Of a DNA stretch of 43,177 nucleotides, positions 14,118 through 22,530 are shown one piece after another. The stretch's first letter is position 1. The number at the start of each line of letters is the position of its first letter. The DNA lies in contig JAQBRH010000006.1 of assembly GCA_028286565.1 (NCBI GenBank), forward strand, positions 1 through 43,177, given 5' to 3'. The stretch comes from Parcubacteria group bacterium. Its GTDB lineage: Bacteria; Patescibacteriota; Minisyncoccia; Phycocordibacterales; Zambryskibacteraceae. A program made the position numbers and the translations under genes. Under the pieces are notes generated by a model that worked only from the letters and a program-made list of their open reading frames with translations, searched no databases and was not told where the DNA came from.

Positions 14118-15218
14118 GTGAAAATCACCTATATAGCAGACGTCAGGCTTCCAACGGAGAAGGCTCACGGGATCCAAATTATGAAGGCCTGCGAGGCATT
14201 CGTACAAAGCGGAGCCGAGGTCGAGCTTATCATCCCGGACCGTGAGAATCCTATCACCAAGGACCCTTTTGATTATTACGGAGTTCAGAGGATCTTTGCC
14301 ATCCGGAAGATCTCGAGCCCGAGCCTCATGCGATTTGAGAAATATCTCGGAGGCCTCGCCTTTCGTCTCCAGGTGCTCGGATTTCTTGCACGGCTCGTCT
14401 TTTTCAAAGTTCCAAAAGACCGCATCGTCTATACCCGCAGCGCAGAGGTGGCTTGGCTTTTTTCTCACCGAGGATACACGACCGTCTTCGAGGCTCATCT
14501 CTGGCCCGAGACGAAGGCCGGTCTGTATGAAAAATTATTACGGAAGGTCTTTCTCATCGTGGGTAATTCCCGAGGTACGGAAGAAGAATTCAAAAAAAGA
14601 GGCATGCATACGCTCGCGGTGCCGAACGGGGTCGACCTGCAGATGTTTGATATCACTGCGGACAAGCAGGCGCTTCGAGAAAAGCTCGGTTTGCCTCTCG
14701 GGAAGATCGCTCTCTATACCGGACACCTCTACGGCTGGAAGGGCGTAGACGTCGTCTTTGAAGCGGCTCGAGCTCGGCAAGATACCGATTTTGTCTTTGT
14801 CGGAGGCACGCAAAAGGACCTCGAGAAATATAGGCAAAGGGTTGGAACGGAGCACCTTTCAAACGTCCTTTTGCTCGGACACAAAGAACAGAAGGTTCTC
14901 CCCGAGTATCTCAAAGCGGCAGACGTGCTCCTCTTGCCGAATGTCCCCATCTCTATTGAATCCGAGAAGTACACCTCTCCGATCAAGATGTTCGAATACA
15001 TGGCGAGCGGGACGCCGATCGTGGCTTCGGATCTGCCTTCCATCCGAGAGGTGCTGAACGCCGAGAACGCCGTTCTGGTAGAGCCGGGAAATGCGAAGGC
15101 TCTCCTGGAAGGCATTGCGCGTGCTTTTAGTTCTTCCGTAGGAGAGCGGGCACATACAGATGCTCGGGAGTATACATGGATCAAGCGCGCAGAAAAGATC
15201 CTTCAGGCCCTAAAGTAG
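14118..15218 (+). CDS. GT4-family glycosyltransferase
   Basis: A 366-residue GT-B enzyme starting at GTG. The opening MKITYIADVRLPTEKAHGIQ is characteristic of a GT4 subgroup found in surface-glycan loci. The central VPNGVDLQMF and LYTGHLYGWKGVDVVFEA mark the domain border. SPIKMFEYMASGTPIVASDLPS is the donor-site motif. It is the last + strand gene of the block and overlaps the oppositely oriented GT2 gene by 16 bases, with no terminator between them. Donor and acceptor are unknown. Confidence 0.9.
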   Translation: MKITYIADVRLPTEKAHGIQIMKACEAFVQSGAEVELIIPDRENPITKDPFDYYGVQRIFAIRKISSPSLMRFEKYLGGLAFRLQVLGFLARLVFFKVPKDRIVYTRSAEVAWLFSHRGYTTVFEAHLWPETKAGLYEKLLRKVFLIVGNSRGTEEEFKKRGMHTLAVPNGVDLQMFDITADKQALREKLGLPLGKIALYTGHLYGWKGVDVVFEAARARQDTDFVFVGGTQKDLEKYRQRVGTEHLSNVLLLGHKEQKVLPEYLKAADVLLLPNVPISIESEKYTSPIKMFEYMASGTPIVASDLPSIREVLNAENAVLVEPGNAKALLEGIARAFSSSVGERAHTDAREYTWIKRAEKILQALK

Positions 15219-16018
15219 GAGGGGATATCTTTAATGAACCGGGCCAGGATAAGAAGCGTTGATTTTATTTTAAGGAAAAAAGTGGGTGCGTTGAGGAGGG
15301 CGAACATGATATTCGCCCCGAGGTTCGAAGAAGATCTGCGGGAGAAATATTTTGTGAGGAACGGCCAGGCTTTCTCGCCGTGCTTTTCTTTGCTGTATAT
15401 AACGGCCTCATAGGACATGAGAAGAGGGGATCCGGCGCGCTTTGCGCGTAATGAAAAGTTCATATCCGCCGCGTGGTGAGGGAGAAGAGGGGTGAACAGG
15501 CCTGTTTTCTCGAATACTTCTGCAGGCACAAGCATGCCTCGGGTAGTGAGGGCATCAACCGGCTTTATCGAAAGGGAAGGGTCATACTCCCGATTGGGGA
15601 AAGAATACGTGTTCCAGTCGATCTTGATGCCCGCATCCTGGATGTGCTCGTCATAAAAGTTCTTCACCAAGGATCCCACCACGGCCCCGTGCTCTCGGCT
15701 TATCTTTTCAAGAGCCGCAATATACTCCGGCTTAACCTCGGTATCGTTGTTCATGATAAGGATGGCATCTCCTTTGATGCTCTTAAGCAAAACTCTTTGG
15801 AGGCCCATATTCACGGACTTGGCCCACCACCACCCGCCGGGGCCGCTGACAATATTCACCTTCGGATACAGTCTTCTGATCTCTTCGACCGAACCGTCCG
15901 TCGAACCGTCGTCAATGACGGTGATCTCGATATCTTTATATGTTTGAAGAGATAAAGAAGCCAGGCATTCAAGGGTCAGCTCTTTTCTATTGAATACGGG
16001 GAGGATGATGCGGATCAT
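15203..16018 (-). CDS. GT2-family glycosyltransferase (rhamnosyltransferase-like)
   Basis: A 271-residue GT-A enzyme. MIRIILPVFNRKELTLECLASL and ITVIDDGSTDGS form the nucleotide-binding part. GGWWWAKSVNMGLQ and AILIMNNDTEVKP hold the metal-binding region (NND in place of DxD). The late TRGMLVPAEVFEKTGLF is typical of GT2 enzymes annotated as rhamnosyltransferases. The start at 16018 overlaps the stop of the upstream methyltransferase (ATGA). An earlier in-frame Met would lie inside that gene. It is the last gene of the - strand block. rmlB in the same operon would fit a deoxyhexose donor, but this is an inference. Confidence 0.88.
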   Translation of the reverse strand: MIRIILPVFNRKELTLECLASLSLQTYKDIEITVIDDGSTDGSVEEIRRLYPKVNIVSGPGGWWWAKSVNMGLQRVLLKSIKGDAILIMNNDTEVKPEYIAALEKISREHGAVVGSLVKNFYDEHIQDAGIKIDWNTYSFPNREYDPSLSIKPVDALTTRGMLVPAEVFEKTGLFTPLLPHHAADMNFSLRAKRAGSPLLMSYEAVIYSKEKHGEKAWPFLTKYFSRRSSSNLGANIMFALLNAPTFFLKIKSTLLILARFIKDIPSYFRA

Positions 16019-16995
16019 TCTTTTGTGGCATATATGACGAGGCAATCTCCGAGGCCAAAGAGGTCCGTTGTTCGATTAAAGACCGTGATGAGGGCAACGA
16101 CCGTTTTAAAGACGTACGGTTTTAAGGAAAATGTTTTTTTCACGGCCGCCTTCTCGGCCTTTTCTTCCTTTGGCTTTCCGCTCCAGTAGGGATTTTTCTT
16201 GCCGATCTTTTGAGGATGGCGCACCGCGTAGAGGTGGTGAAGCGTCCAGGCGGTCGGGCTCACGGTCTTCGTCTCTCTCACTTTGAACTCGTGTTTTTGA
16301 AGGAGGATTTGGAGGGACCCTTTGGTGAAGATCTGCTGATGATAGGGAATGTGCCAATTGACCCAGGCTCGGCCGAAGAGTTTCCTCTGAAGGCTCCCGG
16401 CATTCGGCGTACTTATGATGATGGTCCCTCCGGGTGTAAGGAGCTTGCGGGCGGCGTTCATAAAGCTCTCCAGGTCGACGATGTGCTCGACGAGCTGGTT
16501 CGCGATGATGATATCGAACTTTTCGGGCAAGGACGGGTAGTCTTCAATGGTGCCGATGTAGATATCGAGGCGAAGCTCGTCCTTTATCCTGCGGATGTTC
16601 TCATCCGCCTCAATACCGCAGGCTTCGTAGCCCAGGGCCTCCAGTTGGAGAAGAGAGCGCCCGTCTCCGCAGCCGACGTCGAGGACGCGGCCAGTGCCGG
16701 GAGGAAGCATGTAGTGGATGCGGTGGTTGCCTCGGAGCCAATTGTGAAAGCGCTCACGCTCCGTCAATTCGGGCTTGAATCCGGTGCGGATCTTTTTCGG
16801 ATCCACATCGTTGTAGGGATAATGATTCGTATACAAAGGACCTACTTCGCTCTGAGTAAGTGGAGGCAATGTTTCCAAAAGACCGCAGGCCGGGCACTTG
16901 AATATGTCGAACGGTTTTGGGTACCCGTATCGATCGTCGAACATGTCTTTCTTATAGAGGCGGAGCTCCGTGCCGCAGACTTTGCAGGAATTCAT
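16015..16995 (-). CDS. SAM methyltransferase with N-terminal zinc-binding cysteines
   Basis: A 326-residue protein. Four cysteines C4, C7, C34 and C37 (CKVC...CPAC) form a likely zinc-binding module. A class I methyltransferase domain follows: VLDVGCGDGRSLL near residues 104-116, IIANQLVEHI, and LLTPGGTIIISTPN. This arrangement is known from sugar C-methyltransferases and related Methyltransf_23 proteins of deoxysugar pathways. The C-terminus carries a Lys/Glu-rich linker and a hydrophobic helix. It overlaps both neighbours by ATGA. With rmlB in the operon a deoxysugar substrate is plausible but not shown. Confidence 0.87.
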   Translation of the reverse strand: MNSCKVCGTELRLYKKDMFDDRYGYPKPFDIFKCPACGLLETLPPLTQSEVGPLYTNHYPYNDVDPKKIRTGFKPELTERERFHNWLRGNHRIHYMLPPGTGRVLDVGCGDGRSLLQLEALGYEACGIEADENIRRIKDELRLDIYIGTIEDYPSLPEKFDIIIANQLVEHIVDLESFMNAARKLLTPGGTIIISTPNAGSLQRKLFGRAWVNWHIPYHQQIFTKGSLQILLQKHEFKVRETKTVSPTAWTLHHLYAVRHPQKIGKKNPYWSGKPKEEKAEKAAVKKTFSLKPYVFKTVVALITVFNRTTDLFGLGDCLVIYATKE

Positions 16996-17873
16996 GACCG
17001 TGGTCCGTATGAACTAATGACATTTTTGATCCCGTCTCGGAGGCTTACTTCCGGCTTCCAGCCGAGGGCTTTGATCTTTGAGATGTCGAGGTAGTTGCTG
17101 CCCATTTCGAACGGTTCGAGTTCAGCCGGGAAGGGTCGTTCTTCATAGGTTCCGCTTCCGCATTCTTCTATGATCATATCCGCCGTTTCTTTGAGGGTTG
17201 TTCCTTCTCCGGAGCCGATGTTGTATACCTCATGATGATACGGAAGGAGGGCCAGCTTTTCGAATGCCGCAACAACGTCGTCGATATGTATAAAGTCCTT
17301 CAGGTCTTTCCCAAAGCCGTTCAGATAGAACTTCTCATTTTTCATAATCTCGTCTATGAAAAAATTTATCGGATTTGTCATCCTCATATTTTCCCGGTGC
17401 GGTCCGTATACCTGCGGCAAGCGGACAGAGACCGTTTTTAAGCCGTATGCTCTGTTGTATAGATGAGCGTATGCTTCCGCGGTCATTTTATGTATCCCGT
17501 AGAGAGAGATCGGTGCCTGAGGGCCCGTTTCTCGAACAGGCAGATCTTTTTCTTCAAGCTTCGCGTATTGCGCCCTGCTTCCGATAGAAATATGAATCGC
17601 CTCAGAACCGCTCTCTTTTCTTGCCTCAAGGATATTCAAAGATCCTCTGAGGTTCACCTCAAGGTCAAGATACGGATCGAACTTTCCTCCTACCTGGACC
17701 ACCGCCGCACAATTAATGATCACGTCCTTGCCTTGAATGAGGGAATACACTTCGGCCTTATTGGTGACATCGCCTTCGATTGTTACTACGGCGCCCTGCG
17801 ACTCGAATCGAGCCCGCAGGTGAGAGCCTACATAGCCGTTCCCTCCGAAAATGATGATCTTCTTGTCTTTCAT
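16992..17873 (-). CDS. NAD(P)-dependent sugar epimerase/dehydratase (extended SDR)
   Basis: A 293-residue extended short-chain dehydrogenase. The glycine-rich IIIFGGNGYVGSHL binds the cofactor (residues 6-19). A serine-rich IHISIGSRAQY segment and YGIHK give the Ser/Tyr-xxx-Lys catalytic set. RLPQVYGPH and DFIHIDDVVAAF are substrate-domain motifs. It could be a 4-epimerase or a 4-keto-sugar reductase. The start at 17873 was chosen because it gives the normal SDR N-terminus and lies one base from the upstream stop. In-frame Met further upstream are inside that gene. Confidence 0.87.
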   Translation of the reverse strand: MKDKKIIIFGGNGYVGSHLRARFESQGAVVTIEGDVTNKAEVYSLIQGKDVIINCAAVVQVGGKFDPYLDLEVNLRGSLNILEARKESGSEAIHISIGSRAQYAKLEEKDLPVRETGPQAPISLYGIHKMTAEAYAHLYNRAYGLKTVSVRLPQVYGPHRENMRMTNPINFFIDEIMKNEKFYLNGFGKDLKDFIHIDDVVAAFEKLALLPYHHEVYNIGSGEGTTLKETADMIIEECGSGTYEERPFPAELEPFEMGSNYLDISKIKALGWKPEVSLRDGIKNVISSYGPRS

Positions 17874-17874
17874 G

Positions 17875-18771
17875 CTAATAGTGGACGAGAGTGCTGTATT
17901 TGTTCTCAAAATATCCGCCCTTTCCCTTATAATAGTCCCAATCTATCCTTTTATTGAAGACAATGAAAGGCTTGTCCCCATAATATGAGGCATAGGCTCC
18001 AAAGGTGCTATTCGAGCCCATGATGCTGTCCGCATGAGCCAATGCGTATAGGTCCTCGACTGGCGTGCCTTTTGCCACTTCGATCCGCAGCCCATCGAAT
18101 ACAGGAAGATCGACGGGGCCGTCCGAACAGATAAGAAAGATAGTTCGTTCGGTGAGACGGCCCGAAAAGGCGAGATACTCGTCGAGCATGATTCGAACGT
18201 CAGGCTGTTCAAAATAATACCGCCCTCCTTCCCAAACTTTATAATCTCCCTGGCGGATGTGCACTCCGACGATGTGATCAGAGCTTTCCTTCAGCCTTGC
18301 TATCTTCTCACTGATCCTGCGCAGAATGCCTTTCTTTGGCGTAAAGTACGAAATGATCTCCTGCCTATGCTTTTGAAGGCCGATCGGATTCCTAAAGAGC
18401 CAGCCGTTTGTATATATGGTCGAGTATTCCTTGGAGCTGAAGGGATCCGCTTCGGCCGAGGGGGGCAGATAAAGAGGGCTAGAGTTATCGGATACGATCC
18501 TCTCTTGATACAAGAACTTCATTGTTCTCACAAACCTGTCCGGAATCCCGAGCATTCGAAACCATTTGTACCGGATGAGCTTTCCAAAGAGAAGCGATCG
18601 GACAAGCGGGTTTCGCGGAAGGGGAATAGAAAAATCTTCCGCGTATCTCCAAAAGGAATAATTCTCAAGGCAGTACCCTTTTTCTAGGGAAAATGCGTAC
18701 AGGCTTATGAAATTCCACAGCTGGTTCGCGAGCCGTCCGCCGTTGTGGTCAAGAATGATTATCTTTTTCAT
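17875..18771 (-). CDS. GT11-like (alpha-1,2-fucosyltransferase family) glycosyltransferase
   Basis: A 298-residue protein. The opening IIILDHNGGRLANQLWNFIS resembles the GGLGNQLFQ start of GT11 enzymes. VGVHIRQGDYKVW (near residues 192-204) is a variant of their HxRRGDY GDP-fucose motif, with Gln in place of the second Arg. LYALAHADSIMGSNSTFGAYASYYG matches the late SNSTFSWW-type motif. GT11 enzymes usually move L-fucose from GDP-L-fucose. GDP-L-galactose, the product of a GDP-mannose 3,5-epimerase like the one at 28111, is a close analogue. It lies directly against rmlB with no spacer, and one base before the epimerase. Confidence 0.8.
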   Translation of the reverse strand: MKKIIILDHNGGRLANQLWNFISLYAFSLEKGYCLENYSFWRYAEDFSIPLPRNPLVRSLLFGKLIRYKWFRMLGIPDRFVRTMKFLYQERIVSDNSSPLYLPPSAEADPFSSKEYSTIYTNGWLFRNPIGLQKHRQEIISYFTPKKGILRRISEKIARLKESSDHIVGVHIRQGDYKVWEGGRYYFEQPDVRIMLDEYLAFSGRLTERTIFLICSDGPVDLPVFDGLRIEVAKGTPVEDLYALAHADSIMGSNSTFGAYASYYGDKPFIVFNKRIDWDYYKGKGGYFENKYSTLVHY

Positions 18772-19758
18772 CTATCGTCCCTTGATGAGGCCGAGGAAGA
18801 ACCTTTCCGCTTTCGAACCGCCGCCCGTAGAATTTCTGATCTGGCAGAGTCGGATATATTCGGGGAGATATTCCCGGAGAGTGTGTTTCGGCTTCCATCC
18901 GAGAGCTCTGATCTTTGAGGAGTTTACCGAATAGCGGAGGTCCTGGCCGGGCCGATTCTCGACGAAGGTATAAAAGTCTTTTGGCATGCCCATAACATCG
19001 TGGATAATCTCGACCACTTCGAGGTTCGAGTGCTCCTCATTTGTAGAAATGTTGTATACCTCGCCGTCTTCTCCCTTTTCCATTACCAAAAAAATACCTT
19101 CGCAGTTGTCTTGCACCTGCATCCATTCGCGCGTGTATGAGCCGTCCCCATGGAGTATCATTTTCTGATCTTTGAGGGCAAGCTTAATGGTGCGGGGGAT
19201 AAGCTTCTCCGCGAACTGCCCGTAGCCGTAGTTGTTGCCCGAGCGGCAGATGCGATATTTGATGCCATAGCTTCTGCCCCAGCCGAATACGAGCTGATCG
19301 GCCGCGGCTTTGGTGGCCGAGTACGGGCTCGAAGGATGAAGCGCGTCGGTCTCTGCGGCGGATCCTTGCAAGAGATCGCCGTACACTTCATCGGTGGAGA
19401 TATGAATAAGAGTGGGTCGGTCCTTTTTGTCCTTTGCGCGTATGAGGTCGAGGAGGTTGTACACCCCTTGGACGTTCGATCTAAAGAACACGACGTTCGC
19501 CGCGAGGGAGTTGTCGACGTGTGATTCGGCTGCGAAGTTCACTATATATTCGATACCGGAAGGCAGACTCTTGAGGTCGGAGATATCTTCGCGAATGAAC
19601 GTATAGTTCGGATGCTTAGAGAAGCTTATGTCGTCCCTGGCGGCGTAGGTCACTTTATCCACGTTTGTGACGTTATAGCCCCTTTCCAAGGCCATTTCTA
19701 TGAAATTTGAGCCTATAAAGCCGAGGCCTCCGGTGACTAAAATTCTTTTGGTATTCAT
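18772..19758 (-). CDS. rmlB: dTDP-glucose 4,6-dehydratase
   Basis: A 328-residue extended SDR that converts dTDP-glucose to dTDP-4-keto-6-deoxyglucose, the entry to rhamnose and other deoxysugars. NAD motif GGLGFIGS (residues 10-17), catalytic T122-D123-E124 in STDEVYGD, Y146 and K150 in YSATK, and the GNNYGYGQFAEKLIP substrate segment are all present. Length fits the family (about 330-350). No rmlA, rmlC or rmlD is in the window, so the rest of the pathway must be elsewhere or the product differs. A TATAAT 9 bases before the ATG suggests its own promoter, starting a five-gene unit (rmlB, GT11, epimerase, methyltransferase, GT2). Confidence 0.93.
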   Translation of the reverse strand: MNTKRILVTGGLGFIGSNFIEMALERGYNVTNVDKVTYAARDDISFSKHPNYTFIREDISDLKSLPSGIEYIVNFAAESHVDNSLAANVVFFRSNVQGVYNLLDLIRAKDKKDRPTLIHISTDEVYGDLLQGSAAETDALHPSSPYSATKAAADQLVFGWGRSYGIKYRICRSGNNYGYGQFAEKLIPRTIKLALKDQKMILHGDGSYTREWMQVQDNCEGIFLVMEKGEDGEVYNISTNEEHSNLEVVEIIHDVMGMPKDFYTFVENRPGQDLRYSVNSSKIRALGWKPKHTLREYLPEYIRLCQIRNSTGGGSKAERFFLGLIKGR

Positions 19759-19767
19759 TGATGGACC

Positions 19768-19773
19768 ATTATA
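19768..19773 (-). promoter_or_regulatory. -10 box for rmlB, almost leaderless
   Basis: On the - strand a perfect TATAAT ends 9 bases before the rmlB ATG, which predicts a leader of about three bases. It lies in the 21-base gap after the preceding gene. Confidence 0.55.
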
Positions 19774-19779
19774 ACAGGT

Positions 19780-20778
19780 TTAGGAACGGCCGGCCCCCAC
19801 CGATCCTCGTAGCAGAGTACGGATAAGTGGAACCACATCTTGACGAATTTGTTTAAACATATTCGGCCGCGGCTTAGATCCTTCTTTGAATCCGGGTCGG
19901 ATCTTTTGTATCCGTTTCATCTCCTTGAATATCTTATGAATATATTCATCATACATGAGAGTTTTTTCGGGAGCGGGAAGGGTATAGTCAAAACTCGTCG
20001 TCGGACCATTGGGAAGGATGAAGCGAGAGGGATAATAAAAGTTAAAGAGGGAAAAGTGGAAACAGATAAGCGGAGTCCCAAGAGCCATGATCGTTCCGTT
20101 CTGTTTTTTTATCGTCCCGCGATAATTCTTTACGTTCCAAGGCGCCACATCGACCCCGAGGTTTTTCGAAACCAGTATCCCTTCAAATTGTTCGGCGAAA
20201 TAATCCAAGTATTTTTGATCTCCGAGCCGGCCGGGCTCCTCTTTGTGGTAGCACCATTCGTTGCATTTCTGCCTCCACCATTCAAGGCAGGCGCGGCCAT
20301 TTGTGTCGTTCCTGAACATGATCATGCCGGCGTTATACTTGCCCACATCATTTTCTTTGGCTTGTTTTCCTCCTTGGAGCCTGTGGGGAAAAAGGATAAC
20401 CGAGTGGCCCTCGAACTCCTCATAGATCGGCTGAGGCGAGTGATAAAAATAGATATCGCTATCAAGATAAAAAAGGGTTTCTATGTTCGGATACGTTGTA
20501 AAGAGAAAATTTGCCACAGAAGGCTTCATGGTCCAGCTGTATTCGCGGAGAGTGCGGGTTTTCTTTGCCTCGAGGAGATCCGCATCCTCGATGTCCTGAA
20601 GCGAGAGGAAGCGGGTATTTGCCAGGCCAAGCTCCTTGAGGATCGAGAAGCATTTGTCATCGAGACAAAGGACCCAGAGAGTGAACCCCCCAGGGCAATG
20701 CCGCACGAGGGAGTCGTGTAGTGCGAGGCCTTTGGCCAAGAATTCAGTATCGAAGATGGTATAGAAGGTATAGGTCAT
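19780..20778 (-). CDS. GT-A glycosyltransferase, GT8-like
   Basis: A 332-residue GT-A protein. The opening TYTFYTIFDTEFLAKGLALHD resembles GT8-type enzymes. LFYLDSDIYFYHSP holds the metal-binding DxD. KYNAGMIMFRND and LGDQKYLDYF correspond to later substrate motifs of the same group, and the CFHFS segment supplies a late metal-binding His. The C-terminal 60 residues are basic (RIQKIRPGFKEGSKPRPN) and may bind the membrane. Exact family is uncertain. The activity is probably transfer of a hexose from an NDP donor. The start overlaps the upstream methyltransferase stop by ATGA. Confidence 0.78.
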   Translation of the reverse strand: MTYTFYTIFDTEFLAKGLALHDSLVRHCPGGFTLWVLCLDDKCFSILKELGLANTRFLSLQDIEDADLLEAKKTRTLREYSWTMKPSVANFLFTTYPNIETLFYLDSDIYFYHSPQPIYEEFEGHSVILFPHRLQGGKQAKENDVGKYNAGMIMFRNDTNGRACLEWWRQKCNEWCYHKEEPGRLGDQKYLDYFAEQFEGILVSKNLGVDVAPWNVKNYRGTIKKQNGTIMALGTPLICFHFSLFNFYYPSRFILPNGPTTSFDYTLPAPEKTLMYDEYIHKIFKEMKRIQKIRPGFKEGSKPRPNMFKQIRQDVVPLIRTLLRGSVGAGRS

Positions 20779-21740
20779 TTCTTGGCTGCGAACAGATAGT
20801 AGTTATTTTTTAGGAGAGGGATCTTTTCATGATGCGTGATCGCGTAGTCTTCCATCCGCCCGATTATTTCTTCGGAGTAAGGAGTGGAATTTGATTTTGC
20901 CTGATGGGCCAACAGAAGCTTATCCGCTCCAAAGAACGAGAGAGATCCCACTTTGTCGATCGAGTACAAAGAAGACTCGCTGAGGGCCCAGGTGCTGAGG
21001 AACACATCGGCGTTTCGGATAGCCAGGCGCTCAAGGATGCCTTCTTCAAGCGGGACTATGTTGATCTTGCCGGGAAGAATGCTAGAGTCTTTCCCCAATA
21101 AAAGATTAACATTTTCGGCGCCTTCCACGGTCGATAAGTACAGGGACTGAATAAAGGAAAATATCGGTAAATCAATAATTATATATGTGGTGTCCGGGTT
21201 GATTTTTCGAAAGATCCTCGCGATATTGCCGTATCCTCCGCCCCACTCCACTAGGGTCTTGACCTTAAGCAGGTCTGTTTTTGTGTGCTCGATGAATTTT
21301 TCTAAATGGCACAAATGATGAATGGAGTTATGAGAGGTCCAATAGCGGAAATTAGTGAGGGTCGGGTGCCCGACGCGGTCTTCTTTTATTAAGCTTTTCA
21401 TTTCTTGCTTTCCCATAACCGATTCGAGGTAGTCAAGTTCGTTCTCCTGCTGCTCGCCGGCATAATCCATGAACATGGCCATGCGTATGACCCGATTGTT
21501 CAGAAACCCGTAGCTGAAATCTTCAAGGAAATTCCTGCTTATCTCCTGCTTGTTCTGCTCCCACATCGGAAGGATATAGTTCGTATGATCGTGCCGCTCG
21601 TTCTCATAGGTCTTAAAGAGATCCTGATGGCGTTTAAGGAGAGAATAAAACTCTTTTTTGGAAGACCAGTCGAACACATAGAGAAGCCTCGACACCGCTC
21701 GGTAGAAGTTCCTCTGGTTAAGGTGTCTGATGATTATCAT
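20775..21740 (-). CDS. putative sugar O-methyltransferase (NanM-like)
   Basis: A 321-residue protein. The N-terminal half is helical (RAVSRLLYVFDWSSKKEFYS) and reads like the family described as putative sugar O-methyltransferase. The SAM site is LVEWGGGYGNIARIFRKI (near residues 162-179). Later parts include YIIIDLPIFSFIQSLYLS and ADVFLSTWALSESS, where the acidic and Ser-rich strands follow the Rossmann order. Membership is assigned by motif memory, not by a search. It overlaps both neighbouring genes by ATGA. The third of four consecutive methyltransferase genes (the first is the GT/TylF fusion). Confidence 0.72.
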   Translation of the reverse strand: MIIIRHLNQRNFYRAVSRLLYVFDWSSKKEFYSLLKRHQDLFKTYENERHDHTNYILPMWEQNKQEISRNFLEDFSYGFLNNRVIRMAMFMDYAGEQQENELDYLESVMGKQEMKSLIKEDRVGHPTLTNFRYWTSHNSIHHLCHLEKFIEHTKTDLLKVKTLVEWGGGYGNIARIFRKINPDTTYIIIDLPIFSFIQSLYLSTVEGAENVNLLLGKDSSILPGKINIVPLEEGILERLAIRNADVFLSTWALSESSLYSIDKVGSLSFFGADKLLLAHQAKSNSTPYSEEIIGRMEDYAITHHEKIPLLKNNYYLFAAKK

Positions 21741-22528
21741 GGTCGCGGATCTTTTGATTTTTTAAAGTGATACATGCCTGTACCGAATCCGCTGGTCGGA
21801 TCATATGACTCAACGATATTCCTTCCGTATATGTATTTCTCCTCGGCAAGCTCTAGGGACGGGAATAGGCGAAGGGCGTGGTCGCGGGTGAATGCTCGGT
21901 GAGCGTTGAAGTATATCCTGCTTTCTGTATCTACCGGGAGAGATATGTACAAGTTGCCTCCCGGGGCGAGGATCCTCGAGAGCTCCTTAGCCGATTTTTC
22001 GGATCCGAACGGGTCTAAGCTGTCCCCGAACCTGCCGAGTCCGATATGCTCCACCACGCAGATCGAAGACAAAGAAGAGACCGAATTATCTGGAAAGGGC
22101 ATGGCCAGGATGTCCCCCTTAACGAAAGAGAATCCCGGCATGGAAAGGTTGACCGGGCGGATGTCGACCATGGTAGTAGGTACAAACTGAGAGACAATGC
22201 CCACAAATCCTGTTTCCGAACCGACGTCCACGTGATGGTCTGGCGATGCTTGGAATATCTTTCCGGCGCACCAGGCGTCCTGATAAAAATAAGTGGGATC
22301 AACGATGGTTTCGCTGAGGCGCTCAAAGATCATGGGCTTCAGGTTCTCCCTTCTCATGTTGAAGTCGGGGTTCTTGCCGAGTTTTTTGTACGCGGCCAGT
22401 TCCATATAAAAAGACGATAAGAGCCCTATCTTTTCAAAGATCGAATGCTTTACTGCAAGTGTGCGAAATCCCGCCAATAATTCTTGGACATAGGGAAATT
22501 GTTTGATCTTTTTTTTGAATTTAGGCAT
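21737..22528 (-). CDS. DUF268-like SAM-dependent methyltransferase
   Basis: A 263-residue protein. The SAM-binding motif is weak but visible: HHVDVGSETGFVGIV (near residues 97-111), then MVDIRPVN, FVKGDILAMPFPDNSVSSLS and CVVEHIGLGRFGDSLDPFG, ending in LAPGGNLYISLPV. The DPFGSEK segment after the EHIGLGRFGD motif is the feature I associate with DUF268. The function of that family is not established. In surface-glycan loci it probably modifies a sugar. A basic N-terminus (MPKFKKKIKQF) could sit on the membrane. It starts 2 bases after the preceding methyltransferase stop. Confidence 0.72.
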   Translation of the reverse strand: MPKFKKKIKQFPYVQELLAGFRTLAVKHSIFEKIGLLSSFYMELAAYKKLGKNPDFNMRRENLKPMIFERLSETIVDPTYFYQDAWCAGKIFQASPDHHVDVGSETGFVGIVSQFVPTTMVDIRPVNLSMPGFSFVKGDILAMPFPDNSVSSLSSICVVEHIGLGRFGDSLDPFGSEKSAKELSRILAPGGNLYISLPVDTESRIYFNAHRAFTRDHALRLFPSLELAEEKYIYGRNIVESYDPTSGFGTGMYHFKKSKDPRP

Positions 22529-22530
22529 GG

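Noticed and set aside
16210-17094. Open frame of about 290 codons on the + strand
   Set aside because: It runs antisense to the methyltransferase and epimerase genes, whose motifs are intact. Its own translation shows no family features.
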